Origin: Anthopleura xanthogrammica
Taxonomy: Eukaryota; Cnidaria; Anthozoa; Actiniaria; Actiniidae
Reading direction: 5' to 3'
NCBI GenBank assembly: GCA_964019055.1
Contig: OZ025210.1
Location: 10,448,992-10,512,991, forward strand
Length of the DNA: 64,000 nucleotides
Position numbers and translations under genes: made by a program. Below the pieces are notes generated by a model that was not told where the DNA came from, ran no database searches, and saw only the letters and a program-made list of their open reading frames with translations. How positions within the stretch are numbered: position 1 is the first letter of the stretch; the number at the start of each line of letters is the position of its first letter. This document shows positions 11,701 through 22,839 of this stretch, one piece after another.

Positions 11701-13912
11701 AGGCTTTCGTAGATAACAGCTGCAAACTACAGTACTTTTCCAGTACAAACCAGTTTTAGTTTTGTACAGGTTTGAACATGCGTACTGGGAAAAGTAACAC
11801 TGTTTGTTCGGTAAACAGATTGTTTGCTAGCCGGTTTCTGAGCCTTCGTTTAAGGTTATATTGTTTGGAACTACAAAGTATTGTTATTGTAAAATATTAC
11901 TAGTTAAGCCAGGAATTCGAATTGAATGCGGGTTTTGGTCGAGTCTCGAGTCTCGAGGGTCGAGGGTACCATGTCGAGTGTCGAGGGTGGGATGTCGAGG
12001 GTAAAATGGCTAGGGTATCATAAAATATCATCTAGTTTTTTTAAAAAATAACGATGTTCCTAATAGGAAACAATTTAGCCTGCCCTTGTCTTTAATTTCA
12101 CAAAAGAATAAAACTATTTATATTTTGTAAAATATTTTGGTATCACTTATTTGATAGAAAAATGATGAAAGTTCAAGAACATATATATGGAAAATTAGAA
12201 ACTACAACGACTCTTTTCTTCAAGCAGACGGTTCGCGCGGGAGCAAAGGGCAGTCATTTTGGCCCTGTAGGGGTGATGCCGCCATCAAGCTGATAAGTCC
12301 TACTTTCTGGTTGTGTGGATACAGTTGGTTTCTCCTGCTTTACCCAAATGGACATAAAGATAACAGAGGATTCGTATCAGTTTTTCTGTATAAAGATAGT
12401 GACGACTATCGTTCCGAGGAGTCTTCTACTCTTGCGAAAAGGAAAAAGTCTTCTATTAATGAGATTAAGACACCAAGCACTGATATATCTATCACATGCA
12501 GGTAAGGCAATATTTTGTTTATTATAAACATGATATGCGTATGATAGTGATAGAATGAGAAATATGAGAAAAATGTGTTAGAGTTAATTACCGAGAACCG
12601 AGGCTTTTAGCCATATACATCCCGAGGGCCTTAGTCCCAAGGAATTTTTATAAATAAAAGCCGAGGTTCGAGGTGTTTAAAGGACTTTGCATTATTGAGT
12701 AGGTTTTCACACAAAACATGGCCAATACCAAAGGACCCCCCTATTCATGAGGCATGGTCCCTCATATTACAATCACCGGGACCATGGCTGGGTAGCATTC
12801 ACCCAATCGAAAATTTTGCGCAATGACTCTGGACTACAAACTATTGAACACCCCAGCACTTGTGGGATCCATTGAACAATCTTTACGCATACGTTGACTA
12901 GCCGATAATTTTTCTTACTATTTGTGACGTAATCAAGACGGTTTTAAAACACTTCATTAATACCGCTCTAGGCCAACCAAAGTGAATTAGAATAAAGCAG
13001 CACGAATGAATGAATGCTGGTTCAATTCGCCATTGTCGCATTTAACAAAGGCAAATTTCCTTAAGTATGCCGCATATCAACAGCTTTGTAAAACTTTGTA
13101 ATTTATGCATCGTACGAAAGCTAACATATTTCCTAAGAGCAGTTTTATTCCTTGGTAATCATAATATTACAAACTAATAGCATGAAATTTCGGGTGATTA
13201 GTGATTAAATGTCCCCTCAAGCCTCGGGAGGTTTAGTTAAACAAAACCTCCCTCGGCTTTCGGGGACATTTAATCACTAATCACCCTCAAGTCATGCTAT
13301 TACTTATAACAATTCAATTTGCTTCCTGTCTCGTGTCATTAGGTCTTATGTCATATGAATGATTACAAAATAGTGTGCCCTTTTACTGTACTTCTTTCCT
13401 TTGGGAGAAATCAGGGGTATATTGTTTCCATCTGATTGGTTGCAATTACAACAGGCCATTTGCTCTTAGAAGTCACCTCACCCTAACCCCATAAACGAAG
13501 CTTTTATGTCAAAATGAACCCATCAATGGAAAAATGACCTCGATATTACCAAGACTGGTTACTGAATGTTGTGTGTCAAATAGATAGGAGTCAAGGACCC
13601 ATTCTAGCAAAGAAAACATATTTGACGCTTTTTTCAAGATCATGACAATTTGGTTTTTGATATTTATTCAGATTATCGATGATGAGCCAAAAACCTGGAT
13701 TCCCAGACGTCTCGTCTGAGAAACGTGGTGTACTTTCTAGCAGCTGGTACAAAATATGCGTTATACAATGGCCAAAATTGATGAGATCAGATGATGTGGT
13801 TTCTGAATCATACTGTCCACGACAAAATACGGTAACGGCAACCAAGCATACCTATAGAAATAACGATATTGTAACCATCCAATGTACAATACAGCTAGAT
13901 AAACCACAATAG
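5776..13912 (+). CDS. TRAF-family protein B, complete six-exon gene
   Basis: Exons are 5776-5837, 9583-9803, 10161-10710, 11098-11365, 12158-12501 and 13672-13912, all with GT-AG borders. Their sum, 1686 nt, gives 561 residues, a usual TRAF length. The start MGFKTEQFVEKVNENLKC is shared with paralogues. The RING is complete: C18, C21, C31, H35, C38, C41, C52, C55, with C21 made across the first splice. TRAF-type fingers span about residues 100-310. A coiled coil with cysteine heptads ends near 367. The MATH domain follows, with TYIWKIRNYND, SPTFWLCGYSWFLLLYPNG and the tail VTIQCTIQLDKPQ. The expected role is a cytoplasmic E3 ligase/adaptor in TNF-receptor or Toll/IL-1-like signalling. This is family knowledge; the receptor partner is unknown. 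Intron 1 holds an AT-rich block and two mobile elements. It is the best candidate for a functional copy. Confidence 0.9.
6840..7375. repeat. AT-rich low-complexity block (TTTTATTATTTTATTAGAAT-like)
   Basis: More than 500 bp in intron 1 of gene B consists of irregular TTTTATT, TTAGAATTTT and TTATTATT words. There is no fixed unit length and no coding potential. Confidence 0.85.
7640..8270. repeat. Dispersed repeat, inverted relative to 25,570-26,560
   Basis: This intron 1 segment includes CCCATTTCAAGAAAA, CCAGCGAGTCTCTCGCG and GGAGCTCCGCTTTTAGGCAA. It reappears in reverse orientation across about 25,570-26,560, and as a shorter direct fragment at about 16,270-16,370. It contains no intact gene. 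A (TA)n tract lies at its right edge (about 8,265-8,282). It is probably a non-autonomous mobile element, but its exact ends were not resolved. Confidence 0.7.
8651..9517. mobile_element. Non-autonomous TIR transposon, copy 1 (867 bp)
   Basis: It begins CATTGCCAGAAATAT and ends with the inverse ATATTTCTGGCAATG. It is almost identical along its length to 48,479-49,335 in intron 1 of gene D. No coding sequence is visible. It lies 66 bp upstream of the RING exon acceptor. The corresponding place in gene D is uninterrupted, so this copy arrived after B and D diverged. The superfamily is unknown because no target duplication was clear. Confidence 0.8.
13175..13302. mobile_element. Near-perfect hairpin MITE
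   Basis: TAATAGCATGA at the left is the inverse of TCATGCTATTA at the right. The arms continue through GGTGATTAGTGATTAAATGT and its complement to a short loop near 13,240. It lies in the last intron of gene B. The whole 128 bp can fold back as one hairpin, typical of fold-back MITEs. It has no coding potential. Confidence 0.8.
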
Positions 13913-14116
13913 GTTCCATGTTACACAGATGATGTACTTTCTACAGCCTACTGTAACAGTGCCAATGGTAGTCTAACCATCCAATTTACAATACAGCTAG
14001 ATAAACCACAATAGGTCCCATGTTACACAGATCATGTACTTTCTACAGCCTACTGTAACAGTACCAATGGTAGTCTAACCATCCAATGTACAATACAGCT
14101 AGATAAACTGCAATAG
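13913..14116 (+). repeat. In-frame stop-terminated copies of the gene B C-terminal exon
   Basis: Two complete 102-bp units follow the TAG of gene B and end in TAG at about 14,014 and 14,116. A third is truncated in TGATGTATTTTCTGCATG. Both complete units are open in the same frame as the gene and encode variants of the last MATH strand. See the matching arrays after genes A and C. Confidence 0.9.
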
Positions 14117-15063
14117 GTCCCATGTTACACAGATGATGTATTTTCTGCATGCAGCCAATATACCAATAAAACTAGTCCACTTGAATACATGTAGAACGTG
14201 CTGGCGTCGATCTAAGAAAACCTTGATTGGGCTGCAATGAATTTGACAAGATAAAGACATTTTTTTGGTTTTCTTTGATGTCATGCATGAAGATTATAAT
14301 GGATTATCAACATGTTGTTAATATTAGGTTATGTTGCATGTATAATACTGGAAGGAAGTGTCCATACTATTCGGTGCAGTGTTATGCATGAAGTATTCTT
14401 TTTGACAGCTATTGTAGACTGGCTAATACATCATGGCCTATATCTGTAGACATAAATCATTAAACTATTAGAGTATGTTTCACTGGAAGAAAAGAAAAGA
14501 AAAGAAAAATTGCCAAAGAACCAATACAACACGGACTTTATAAATAAAGGTGTAATTATTGATCTGCTGTGAATTTAAAACAGTGCATAAAACCGAATCC
14601 TAGCATAAAAGAAATATAACAGGTTATATATATATTTTTTTAAATCTTCGAAAAAATTTGATGCTAATTATAGCGAGAAAAAGTATGCTTGAATAGCGCG
14701 AAACACTCCCGCCCTTAATAATGAAAATGCGTGTATTACTTATTATACTAATAAAGTTATTATACTTAATATAAAGTGTCATATTATTTCAATGTTTGTT
14801 CAATGTTCTTTGAACTCCTTGTGTTCCCATAAAAACTCCCCATAAAACTCGACTTGTGGGGGAGGGGTGAAAGGCTTGGTAAAAAAAAAGCTTGGGCTTC
14901 CTGTGTCTTTGAAACCCGAAAGTACCGTAAGACTGTTCCAGGGAACTGTTCTTGAAACCTTGTAGCTATATAGGACCATTCAATCCATACCAAATAATGA
15001 TCTCGTGGTATTAAACTTGTATTCTTACGTTCTATCAGTACGCAAATCATAATTTGAAACTCT

Positions 15064-15138
15064 ATGGGGTTTAAAGCCGAACAGTTCGTAAAGAGCGTCG
15101 ATGAAAATATCTTCAGTTCAATAGCTAGGTTTTATTAA
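15064..15138 (+). pseudogene. Relic first exon of a decayed TRAF copy
   Basis: The ATG opens a reading frame MGFKAEQFVKSVDENIF, clearly the exon-1 peptide of the TRAF family. The Cys-x-x-Cys pair and the GTAAGC donor are gone, and a TAA follows at once. It marks a further TRAF duplicate whose remaining exons are not found nearby. A sister relic lies at 34,274. Confidence 0.75.
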
Positions 15139-16444
15139 GCTGATAAAAGTCGTTGAATCTCATTATCTGCTCCAAATGGTGGTCAAACACTGACCACCAT
15201 GTGCTGTCAGCCAGAAAAAATTATATTGAAAACTTGTGATTCAGCTGATGAACATTCCATACGGGACAGGAAATGACGTCAAGTGAAACCCAGGAATATG
15301 GTGAGTTAAGTGCAAAACGCGCGAAAGTATGACCACATTTAGTATTCGCATGCTTCTATGCACGGGCAGGCTTTTTGCTGCCAAGAGAGCTTTTGCATGC
15401 CTTATTTGGTAAAACCAGCCAGCTATTGAAATCAGTCAGTTTAGCGTACAAAAGCCCGTGCATAAAAGTATGAATACATCATCGCAGGTCATACTTGTGC
15501 ACGTTCAGCTGTAATACTATTGTCAGTGGCTTCTGTAAGCTAATTTATGTCAGAGCACGTGAAAATCCATTAGACGTATAATTCTCAGTAAATAGTTAAC
15601 CATTTAGTATGCAACCATGGGTAACAACAAGTATAAATATAGGCAGAACACATGCAAAGTTGCATAATCAGTGAAGCTAACGGTCGCACGAGAAGGTGTA
15701 CCATATCAGGGAGGTAACGTTAGTTGGTTTATTTTAGATGATTGGATCAGGAATGTCCTGATATAACTTTACTTTTTCCCCACCCTCCCTCTCTTATAGT
15801 TCAATGCAAATTAGATAGCCTTGTGCTCCCTCTACTGCGGACTCGCATTTTCCCCATAACTCACTATTTACGCAGTTGTGGAGCATTGTTGCACATTAAA
15901 TATATATAGAAAACTATTCATAAATTTGCACAGGCGACATTACGAATTTGTTTTCAAATTCTACATAATTAAATGCATGCGCATATTGAGTGTTTTCTAA
16001 TTTAAATTTGTTTAGATAAAATTGGAAATTGTTCATTGTCTTCCCTGTGTTATTGAAGACCATCGCTTTAGTTTTTGATATGTTAACTGTTAAGCCTGAT
16101 TTTTCACAAAATGTATGTAGCTTGTCTATATATAGGTTATATATGGAAGCGCCTACCCCTCCGGGGTAATTGGCTCCTGTTTGTACTAATAGTCTGGCCC
16201 AAGTACCAATTTTACACCTTGAACATATTTTTCTTTATTACTAGCAACAGAAAAGCGATATCTGACGCTTTGAATTTTGTGTTTAATCCCATTTCAAGAA
16301 AAGACTACATTTGAATAGCTTTCAAATGAAATTTAATGGTCAGCGAACCGCTTGCGCGAGAACCTTTGCTTGTGATATTAAAAAAAGATTCAATTAGATC
16401 TCCATATTTGAATGCTACAACAAAATACTGAGGATAGTTTGCTA

Positions 16445-17012
16445 GGATGGTTGAAGATGCATAGTTGAGGATGGTTGAGGAAACCTGAGATGGTTAAAGA
16501 GTGTTGAGAATGGTTGAGGATGGCCAAGATGCTTGAGGATGGCTCAGGATGGTTGAGGATGGCTGAGGATGGTTGAGGATGGCTCAGGAGAGTTGAGGAT
16601 GATTGAAGATGGCTGAGGATGGTTGTGGATAGCTGTGGATGGCTGAGGATGGCTGAAGAGAGGTGATGAGAGTTGAGGATAGCTGAGGATGGCCAAGAAT
16701 GGCTGAGGATGGTTGAGGACGGCTGAGGATTGTTAAGGAGTGTTGAAGACTGCTGGGGAGTGTTGAGGATTGCTGAGGATGGTTGAGGAGTGTTGAGGAT
16801 GGCAAAGGATGGTTAAGGATGCCTGAGGATGGTTGAGAATGGATGTGGATTGCTGAGGATGGTTGAGGAGTGTTGATGATGGTTGAGGATGGTTGAGGAT
16901 GGCTGAGGAGTGTTGAAGATGCATGAGAATGGTTGAGGTAGCCTGAGGATGGTTGAGGTAGCCTGATGATGGCTGCTGATGGGTGGGGATGGTTGAGGAT
17001 GGTTGAGGTGAC
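16445..17012. repeat. Minisatellite of GGTTGAGGAT / GGCTGAGGAT units
   Basis: About 570 bp are built from 10-bp units, mainly GGTTGAGGAT, GGCTGAGGAT and TGTTGAGGAT, often in higher-order pairs. The long reading frames in it on the minus strand are products of the repeat and not genes. Unit divergence is moderate. Confidence 0.9.
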
Positions 17013-17248
17013 AGTTTAGTATAGGTAAAGACGAATTTATACAGAGAACATACAGAGTGGGAGACTATATGGCTCGTCAACCTAAGTAAAGTATACCGCT
17101 GGCATTTTTTTCGCAGGCGTTAATTTGATCTGGAATCAAATCTATGAAACGCTCGTGTAAGTTAGAGATCTAAGTTATGAAAGATGTTATTGCTGTTATG
17201 GGAGGTTCTTTCCATTGTTTTCACTCCTTTTAGAGCTCAGTCACCTTC

Positions 17249-20200
17249 ATGGGTTTAAATACTGAACAGTTTGTGGGAAAAGTTGATGAAAATCTCATCT
17301 GTGGGATATGGTAAGCAACTATATGTTTCAATATTTCTAGATAATGTTGCTATATTCAGTCTACCTACACCAATCGAAGTGAAATTTTGTTTCCTTTAGT
17401 TAATTAGTTTATAAGTTGTTTTTTTCGGTTTTCCGAAGCGACGTGTAAGAAGGTGATAAGAACTTGACGTTTTGGGTTGCCTTCATCATTCTGCATGCTG
17501 TCTATCGCATACGGAAATTTCAAAACTACAGTGTCTGGTTATTCAATTTTGTTTGCTTATTTAATTTGTACATCAATGAATATTATGGAAAAAGTTGTAG
17601 TTTATCTTCGTTGTGTTATTGCGTGTTGTGCTATCCACTTTAATTTGGCTCACCTTGATCTAGATTAGGGAGCATTTGCAAAAAAAATGTAGAGGGGGGG
17701 GGCTGATCAATGAGAAATTTGGGGAAGGGGATCCCCCAAAATTTGAGAGTGTAAAAGGGGAGTATTTGAAAAACAAAAACCTTCCTAAAGGGGGGGGGGG
17801 GGTACTTAAAAATAAAAACAAGAAACATACTTTTTGACAATGACAGTGAACATTATAGCAATAATATATTTTATTATATGAAATAGAGTGTGATATTGAG
17901 TGACATCAAAATGATTAAATTTATATCCCCACTCCCACCAGTGGGGATACGATTTTTATCAACACTGGTGGTGTCAAATTTCACCTTTTTTGCTCAGCTT
18001 CTCAAATTCTCCATTATTTTTCATTGAAGATTTCATATAATAAACTGAACATTACATGGCCACTTGGAGATACAAACTTTATCTTCTCGTGCACATATTA
18101 TCTCTCGAAAATATATTCATATCTCCGTGTGCCCATGTAATATCCTCTATAAATTATTTTCATAACTTACTATGATACATAAATTGCAACTTTTATGCCA
18201 ACAATAAACAATTATTGGATGAGGTTGAGCATGATATTTAGTAAATAAACCCCTCCTGGCGGCTGGGATATCGGCTGATAATGTCCGAGGATGAGAAATG
18301 GTCCAAAAAAAGAACATTTGGCCGAGAAGCGAAGCTTCGAGGGCAAATGTGATATTTTGAGGACCATTTCTCATCTAAGGACATAATATCAGCCGATATT
18401 CCAGTGAGCCAGAGGGGGTTTATGTATTTTATAACCCAACGACTTCACTGAAATGAATTCAGCAAACTGCATCGACTCGTCATCTCCTGACCAGAGTTTT
18501 CAAAAAAATAATTCTCTCTCGTCTCCAAGCTGGATATAAAAACAATTATTTTAGTAAATGAAAGCTGTTTGACGTTGAATTATTATATTGTTTGACATTA
18601 GTTGTCGAATTCTTTGTTGTTTTTCAGTAGTTTAAAAAAACGATTTCGAAAACAAACCAAAGACTTCATTCACAAAACATGGATGCTTACCATTGAAGAC
18701 ATTTACAGCATATTTTGTTGATTTTTTTGTGTTTCCTGGCGTAGTTTTCTCAACCAGTCTTTGTATCTTGCTCTCACTTGTTTGTAAAAACCAAGTTTCT
18801 TTGTTTTCCATGTTTTTTCTTTTCTTTTTTAACGTTTTTACCTTCTGCTGGAGGAATATCACTTCGGACGGGGGATATCACCTGATACCCATCCTGCACA
18901 TGACCCATTTGAACCAATGACAGCGCACGAAAATTCATCGTTGGGTTATAACCTAAGTTATCAAGACCAAAACCGTGTTATCTGCCACAGCCATATAATA
19001 GGCCGAGGCAGATAAAATGGTCAAGATCTTGATATTAATTTATGATATCATGGGAAAACCGAATTTGATAATTGTTTTATTATACATTTTGTAAACTAAG
19101 AATGAAGATTTAATTTTACTTTCAAAAATATGGTAAACATATTTCCATTTTTACTGTGAACTTGATATCAGGGATTGGCTGAGGTCTCTTGACCAATCAG
19201 AATTAAGATACTGAGTAAAAATATGTATAATTTTTTTTTTTAACTTAAACTGGGGTTGTTTTCTTTTGTTTCTATTTTTTCTTTCATATGATACAAAATA
19301 GTACTACCATTCACTCCCATGCACTACTGTTTACTGCCATGTCCTACCTGCAGGTACAGTACTCCCTTGTACTGCCAAGCACTACTATTTAATACTACAT
19401 TGTCCATTTATTACCATGTATTAGCTACCATGCCTTACAATGCTCTACAAGGTATGACTATTAACCGCTACTACATCTTACCATGCACTAGCTGCTATGA
19501 ATTGACATGCACAACCATTTGCTGCCATGTACTACTATGCATTACAATACAAGGTACTGTCATGTACTAACATGCACTGCCATGCACTGTGTAAATTATA
19601 CAATTTCACATTGACAAGAAAGAAATTAGGGTATATATACATAAGGGATTTTTTTTTTAATTTTAGAGTATTCTATGAAAATGGGTTTCTTTTAAGCTTT
19701 GGCTGTTGAATCACAGCATGGGACAATCACAACAGAGCTAGGCTCAAAATTAGGTGAAATCCCAAAGACCAAATTGGAATTTAGAAGTTGATTTTTGTGG
19801 AGGGAGGAAAACCAGTGAACCCAGAGAAACACCCTCGAAGCACAGGTGAAAACCAACAAACAACTCTTGCAGGGACCTCAATTTTCTTTCGTTAGAAGGT
19901 AATTTCTAATCAGTCCCTCCCCACAACAATTTTTTGTGGATACTTTCTTAGGCAAATTTAAGTAGTTTTATCCATGGGCAGCCCAAGCAATACATTTATA
20001 TATGGATTGCCATTCAATCTGTGGGACGGAAAAATATGTACTTTTTGTTGAAATAAGTTTGAACATACCTCTGTCCTGTGTTGGTATCCACATCATTCTG
20101 GGTGGTTTTTAGTCGTTTTAGAGCAATTAGAAATTTAACCCACCAGTACATAAATATATATAAGAAGGCTGGTGACTCTAGCTCGACACCTCTTGTGTTT

Positions 20201-22402
20201 GATGGCCAAGAAATTCATGTTTATTCCATCCTGTGCCAACAAAATCCCCTCAGCACCACAGCTTAATTAACCATATTAGCCCTGGACATTTCATTCTTTC
20301 TCAGCCAATAGGCACCCCTCTCTATTAACTAGGCTGAGCTTGAGCTCTGTAAGATAGCAACCATAAGGCCCACAATCATGAAAGTTGGTCTCATCACAAA
20401 TTGAGTATAATACTGTGGTGATATATATGGTCTGTGACGCAATACGACGACATTATGACGTCATATTTAAGAAAATAGAGGTTTTCTGTAAAATTTCTTT
20501 AAACAAGGTTAATTTTATCCAAAAGGCGTTTAAAAAGCTCCATCTTTTTGCATTAAATAGTAGACTTGATGCTGCAAAGTGATGAGATGCCGATTTAAAA
20601 GTATCATGGATGATTAATTTATGTGGATGACGTCATATTTGAAATAATATACTTGTTTTTTTCTCTTTTTTCAAGTTTTGAATACAATAAGGCCAGCCTA
20701 GAACTACGATAAGCTATATCTCAGCCCAATTTCAATCAAAATCAACCAAATGAACTATACAGATCAGTTGTCATCTCTATATTTATTTCACGGATTTAGT
20801 GATTTCACTCTAAACGAATAACCGAAGGAATTAGTGATCAAAACTCTGTAAGCGAGAGTAGACTTCTCAGAATGCTGTGTTTAGTATTCATAGAAGTACT
20901 CTTGAAAAAGGAACCGACAGATACTAAGTCTGGTAAGCATGTGCTGCGAGTGAAACAAACAACCCCTTTTAATCGTTCCATTTCCTTTCTAGCTTGGAAG
21001 TACTAGAGGACCCATGGCAATGTAAAGATGGACATAGCTTCTGTAAAGATTGCATTACACGATGCCTGGAGGAGAAACAGATATGCCCCATGGGTAACAA
21101 TGCACTACAACTCGACAGTCTTGCACGATGTTTGGTCGTTAAAAATATATTAAGCAGCCTTGAAGTCTACTGTCATCCACCAGAGAGTGATGGACAAGCA
21201 GAGGCAAAAGAAGGTGAGTGTATGGTTGAGAACTACATGATGTCATCTGTGACCTTGCATGCTGTATTTAATTTTGTCACAAACAAATGTGAATAATAGG
21301 CGCTTTATAAGCGCATGTGTCTACTGCTTTAAGTACAAATATGAAATAAATGTGTATCAGGTCCGTCGACAGGGATGGTTGATAATCTCGTTTGAAAAGG
21401 TTCAAATTTCATCGTCCTAATTTAAAAAGAGACCTAATAACAACGATAATAAACAATTATTGAATGAGGTTGAGCATGATATCGTAAATTATCAAGACCA
21501 AGGCTGTGGCGGATAAAACGGCCGAGGTTTTGATATTTACCATATCATGCGAAAACCGAATTCAATAATTGTTTTATTATACATTTTGTAAACTAAGAAT
21601 AAAGATTTAATTCTGCTTTCGAAAAAATCGCAAACGTATTCCCTTTTTGTGGCACTGCTTCGCGAAGCAGTACCACTATGCTATCGAGCGATGTCCGTGA
21701 GTAAGTAAACTTTACACAGGAACCCCAAATATCAAAAAAGATGTCAACCGAAACGATCAATACCTTCTCGGATCTTCTCGAAAACTATAATAAAGTTCGG
21801 AACTCTTCGATTTAGAAACATCTTGGTTACAATATTTAAACAACATGTCTATGCAAGGAACAAGGGCTGATCATATCATAATACAAGCTGTGGCCGACGC
21901 AATAAATTTAAAGATTCATATAATCGAATCAAATGAAAATTATTCTGAAATGACCTTGGTTGAAGCACAAAATACCGTACAAAGTGTACCTCCTCCTATC
22001 GCAAGATCGCAAGATAACTGAGGTTTGAAAGCGGAACTGATTTTAAAAAATAAGTATAATTTAGCGCGATTTCCATTTATACCATTTATGTATGGTTCTA
22101 TCTTCGTATTCCACTATATTTCACCTAATACAAAACATATAAACGACAACTTATCACCACATCAAAAACTCACGAAATGGACATCTTGTACAAATTTCTA
22201 TAACACTATAAATCCCATTACTAGCAGTGCCACATGCGCTTTATAAGCGCCATTTTTCATTGTGACATTAAGTGAATTTGACATGCTAAATGTACTATCT
22301 GTAGGTAAAACCTACAGATAACAGATTTATCACGTCGAGTTCACACGATATCAGGGATTGGCTTAGGGCTCTCGTCCAACCAGAATTCCGATACTGAGTA
22401 AA

Positions 22403-22478
<76 letters not shown>

Positions 22479-22803
22479 TTGATAATAATGATGATAATAA
22501 TAATAGCAATATTAAAAACTTAGGTTTAGATGTAGAAACAGCAGTTGGAGCCATATGTTAAACAACGTAATACAAATTAGATACCAATTTATTATTAGCT
22601 TTCTGCATATACATATATATATATTTTTTTTTTTTTCAGTAGATTTTTATGGTTATGAATTTATATTCTCACATATTTGTAATATAGTTTTTTAATAATA
22701 TATTATTAAGGGTTTTTTCTGATTTTAGTAAAATGATAGTGATTAGATTCATATACCATAATTTGTAAAGTTTAATAAAGATGCATTATTAATAATAGTA
22801 ATC

Positions 22804-22839
<36 letters not shown>

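Larger units (their letters stand above)
14117..17248. other. Intergenic region between TRAF genes B and C
   Basis: No intact gene is seen. It contains an exon-1 relic (15,064), a diverged MITE relative (about 15,315-15,515), a fragment of the 7,640-8,270 repeat (about 16,270-16,370) and a minisatellite (16,445-17,012). The block at about 14,815-15,138 is homologous to about 34,030-34,330, the region after gene C. Confidence 0.6.
17311..20992 (+). other. Intron 1 of TRAF gene C
   Basis: No gene is seen. It contains G- and A-runs (about 17,690-17,820), an IR-rich repeat (about 18,195-19,200) with a nested fold-back (18,243-18,428), and a cryptic repeat of TACTGCCATGCACTAC-like words (19,310-19,600). 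Parts of the 18,195-19,200 block (AACAATTATTGGATGAGG, AATTGTTTTATTATACATT) recur at about 21,450-21,610. Confidence 0.55.

Noticed and set aside
16584..17080. Minus-strand Pro/Ser/His-rich reading frames
   Set aside because: They are translations of the GGTTGAGGAT minisatellite and have no codon or splice evidence.
22363..22554. Poly-leucine minus-strand frame that looks like a membrane protein
   Set aside because: It is produced by the (TAA)n microsatellite.
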